A DNA stretch of 64,000 nucleotides from Berghia stephanieae. Lineage: Eukaryota > Mollusca > Gastropoda > Nudibranchia > Aeolidiidae. Position numbers and translations under genes: made by a program. The notes below the pieces were generated by a model. The model was not told the DNA's origin. It did not search any database and worked only from the letters and a program-made list of their open reading frames with translations. Positions 62,815-64,000 of the stretch are shown here, piece by piece. Within the stretch, counting starts at the first letter, position 1. Each line of letters begins with the position of its first letter. The stretch is taken from NCBI GenBank assembly GCA_034508935.3, contig CM067453.1:25861523-25925522 (forward strand), in the 5' to 3' direction.

Positions 62815-64000
62815 TACACGTAAACGGGGTCGACTGGAGTAGCCCAGGCGTTAGCCGAAATGCAAACAACAAGATATGAAGTGAGTAGAAAAGTGCCAGA
62901 AGACAATAGAGAATAAAAATTTTTTTCGCGGCGGTGGTGGGGTTTGAACCTGCGACCTTATTGGTACGACAACTCCGCCTGGCAGGTGAGAGCGTGGCTC
63001 TACCGTGTGAGCTATCCACGAACACAAAAATATTCGTTTCAAACCCAAAGTCATTTCTAGATCCCTCTCTCACCCACTTCTTGAGATCGCCGATTCGTTC
63101 ACCACCATCGCGAAGTAATTTTGACCAGCAGTTAAGCTTAATAGCCAATATTCTCATCACAAACATATAACATAGAAACGATTGAGACATTGAGTATGTT
63201 CCGGTGTATGGGGTGAATTTTTAATTCAGAAAAGTGAGTGGAGCAGGCACTTATTGTTGGTAACAACAAGATATGAAGTGAGTAGAAAAGTGCCAGAAGA
63301 CAATAGAGAATAAAAAATTTTTTCGCGGCGGTGGTGGGGTTTGAACCTGCGACCTTATTGGTACGACAACTCCGCCTGGCAGGTGAGAGCGTGGCTCTAC
63401 CGTGTGAGCTATCCACGAACACAAAAATATTCGTTTCAAACCCAAAGTCATTTCTAGATCCCTCTCTCACCCACTTCTTGAGATCGCCGATTCGTTCACC
63501 ACCATCGCGAAGTAATTTTGACCAGCAGTTAAGCTTAATAGCCAATATTCTCATCACAAACATATAACATAGAAACGATTGAGACATTGAGTATGCTCCG
63601 GTGTATGGGGTGAATTTTTAATTCAGAAAAGTGAGTGGCACTATGTTGGTAACAACAAGATATGAAGTGAGTAGAAAAGTGCCAGAAGACAATAGAGAAT
63701 AAAAATTATTTTTTTTTTTCGCGGCGGTGGTGGGGTTTGAACCTGCGACCTTATTGGTACGACAACTCCGCCTGGCAGGTGAGAGCGTGGCTCTACCGTG
63801 TGAGCTATCCACGAACACAAAAATATTCGTTTCAAACCCAAAGTCATTTCTAGATCCCTCTCTCACCCACTTCTTGAGATCGCCGAAATGCAGCACCGCA
63901 AAGCACAGACAACCTGTGTTATCTATGCCGCAAAGTGAGCTAAGACGGCCACACACTGTGATGGGGTTCCGAACTCGGTACCTTTTGAGTACGAAGCATG
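62815..64000 (-). repeat. SINE family D split by a tRNA-headed array
   Basis: Family D body at 62815-62864 (GAGTAGCCCAGGCGTTAGCC) resumes at 63882-64000 (GTACCTTTTGAGTACGAAGC near the window end). The junctions share GCCGAAATGCA. Confidence 0.6.
62865..63881 (-). repeat. Second array of the tRNA-headed family C unit, ~2.6 units
   Basis: AACAACAAG recurs at 62865, 63262 and 63651. A subfamily of the 5267-7519 array (GCGGCGGTGGTGGGG, CAAACCCAAAG). All units run the same way, with the A and B boxes on the minus strand. The right end is cut inside a unit at GAGATC. Flanked by GCCGAAATGCA (62854-62864, 63882-63892). Confidence 0.8.

Overview
The window is nuclear DNA from an invertebrate metazoan. 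It holds two spliced, deeply conserved animal genes with GT/AG introns, set in AT-rich DNA packed with retroposons, DNA transposons and simple repeats. The repeat families (tRNA-headed SINEs, hAT-like and TTAA-flanked piggyBac-like MITEs, CR1/L2/Jockey-type LINE tails) fit a marine invertebrate, possibly an echinoderm or other deuterostome. The sequence alone does not fix the phylum.

Left end (1-16.7 kb, + strand): the last nine exons of WDSUB1 (WD40 repeats, SAM domain, U-box; a presumed E3 ubiquitin ligase). The 5' exons lie outside the window. All reading phases join except at two places: a one-base frame inconsistency inside exon 196-409, and an acceptor ambiguity at 4671/4691. The introns hold inverted SINE pairs, a 2.25-kb array of a tRNA-headed 394-bp unit, a 28S rDNA fragment, several MITEs and a 50-bp minisatellite of about 27 copies.

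Middle (16.7-47.7 kb): intergenic DNA with no gene I can support. It holds a hAT-type transposon nested in a SINE, about a dozen copies of a ~530-bp non-tRNA retroposon (called family E here), G/T-rich trinucleotide DNA, and a ~7.5-kb macrosatellite (32.3-39.9 kb) of ~1.1-kb units built from GT runs, GA runs and a degenerate family E copy.

Right end (47.7-58.6 kb, - strand): the complete coding region of SPOP (MATH-BTB-BACK adaptor of cullin-3 ubiquitin ligases) in nine coding exons. They join in phase to 375 codons, against 374 in human. It is convergent with WDSUB1; both genes act in ubiquitylation, but nothing here suggests co-regulation. From 58.6 to 64 kb lie the presumed SPOP upstream region, a 1.2-kb TIR element with a tRNA-Leu-like core, and a second tRNA-headed array at the window edge.

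The main non-gene signals are two. (1) The tRNA-headed unit occurs as multimers flanked by single 11-13-bp target duplications with a fixed 3' end, one with an internal inversion, as if multimeric RNA had been reverse transcribed into the genome. (2) Family E and a second element inserted into it share a 3' hairpin loop while their stems differ by compensatory changes. Family letters A-I are labels made for this window, not database names.
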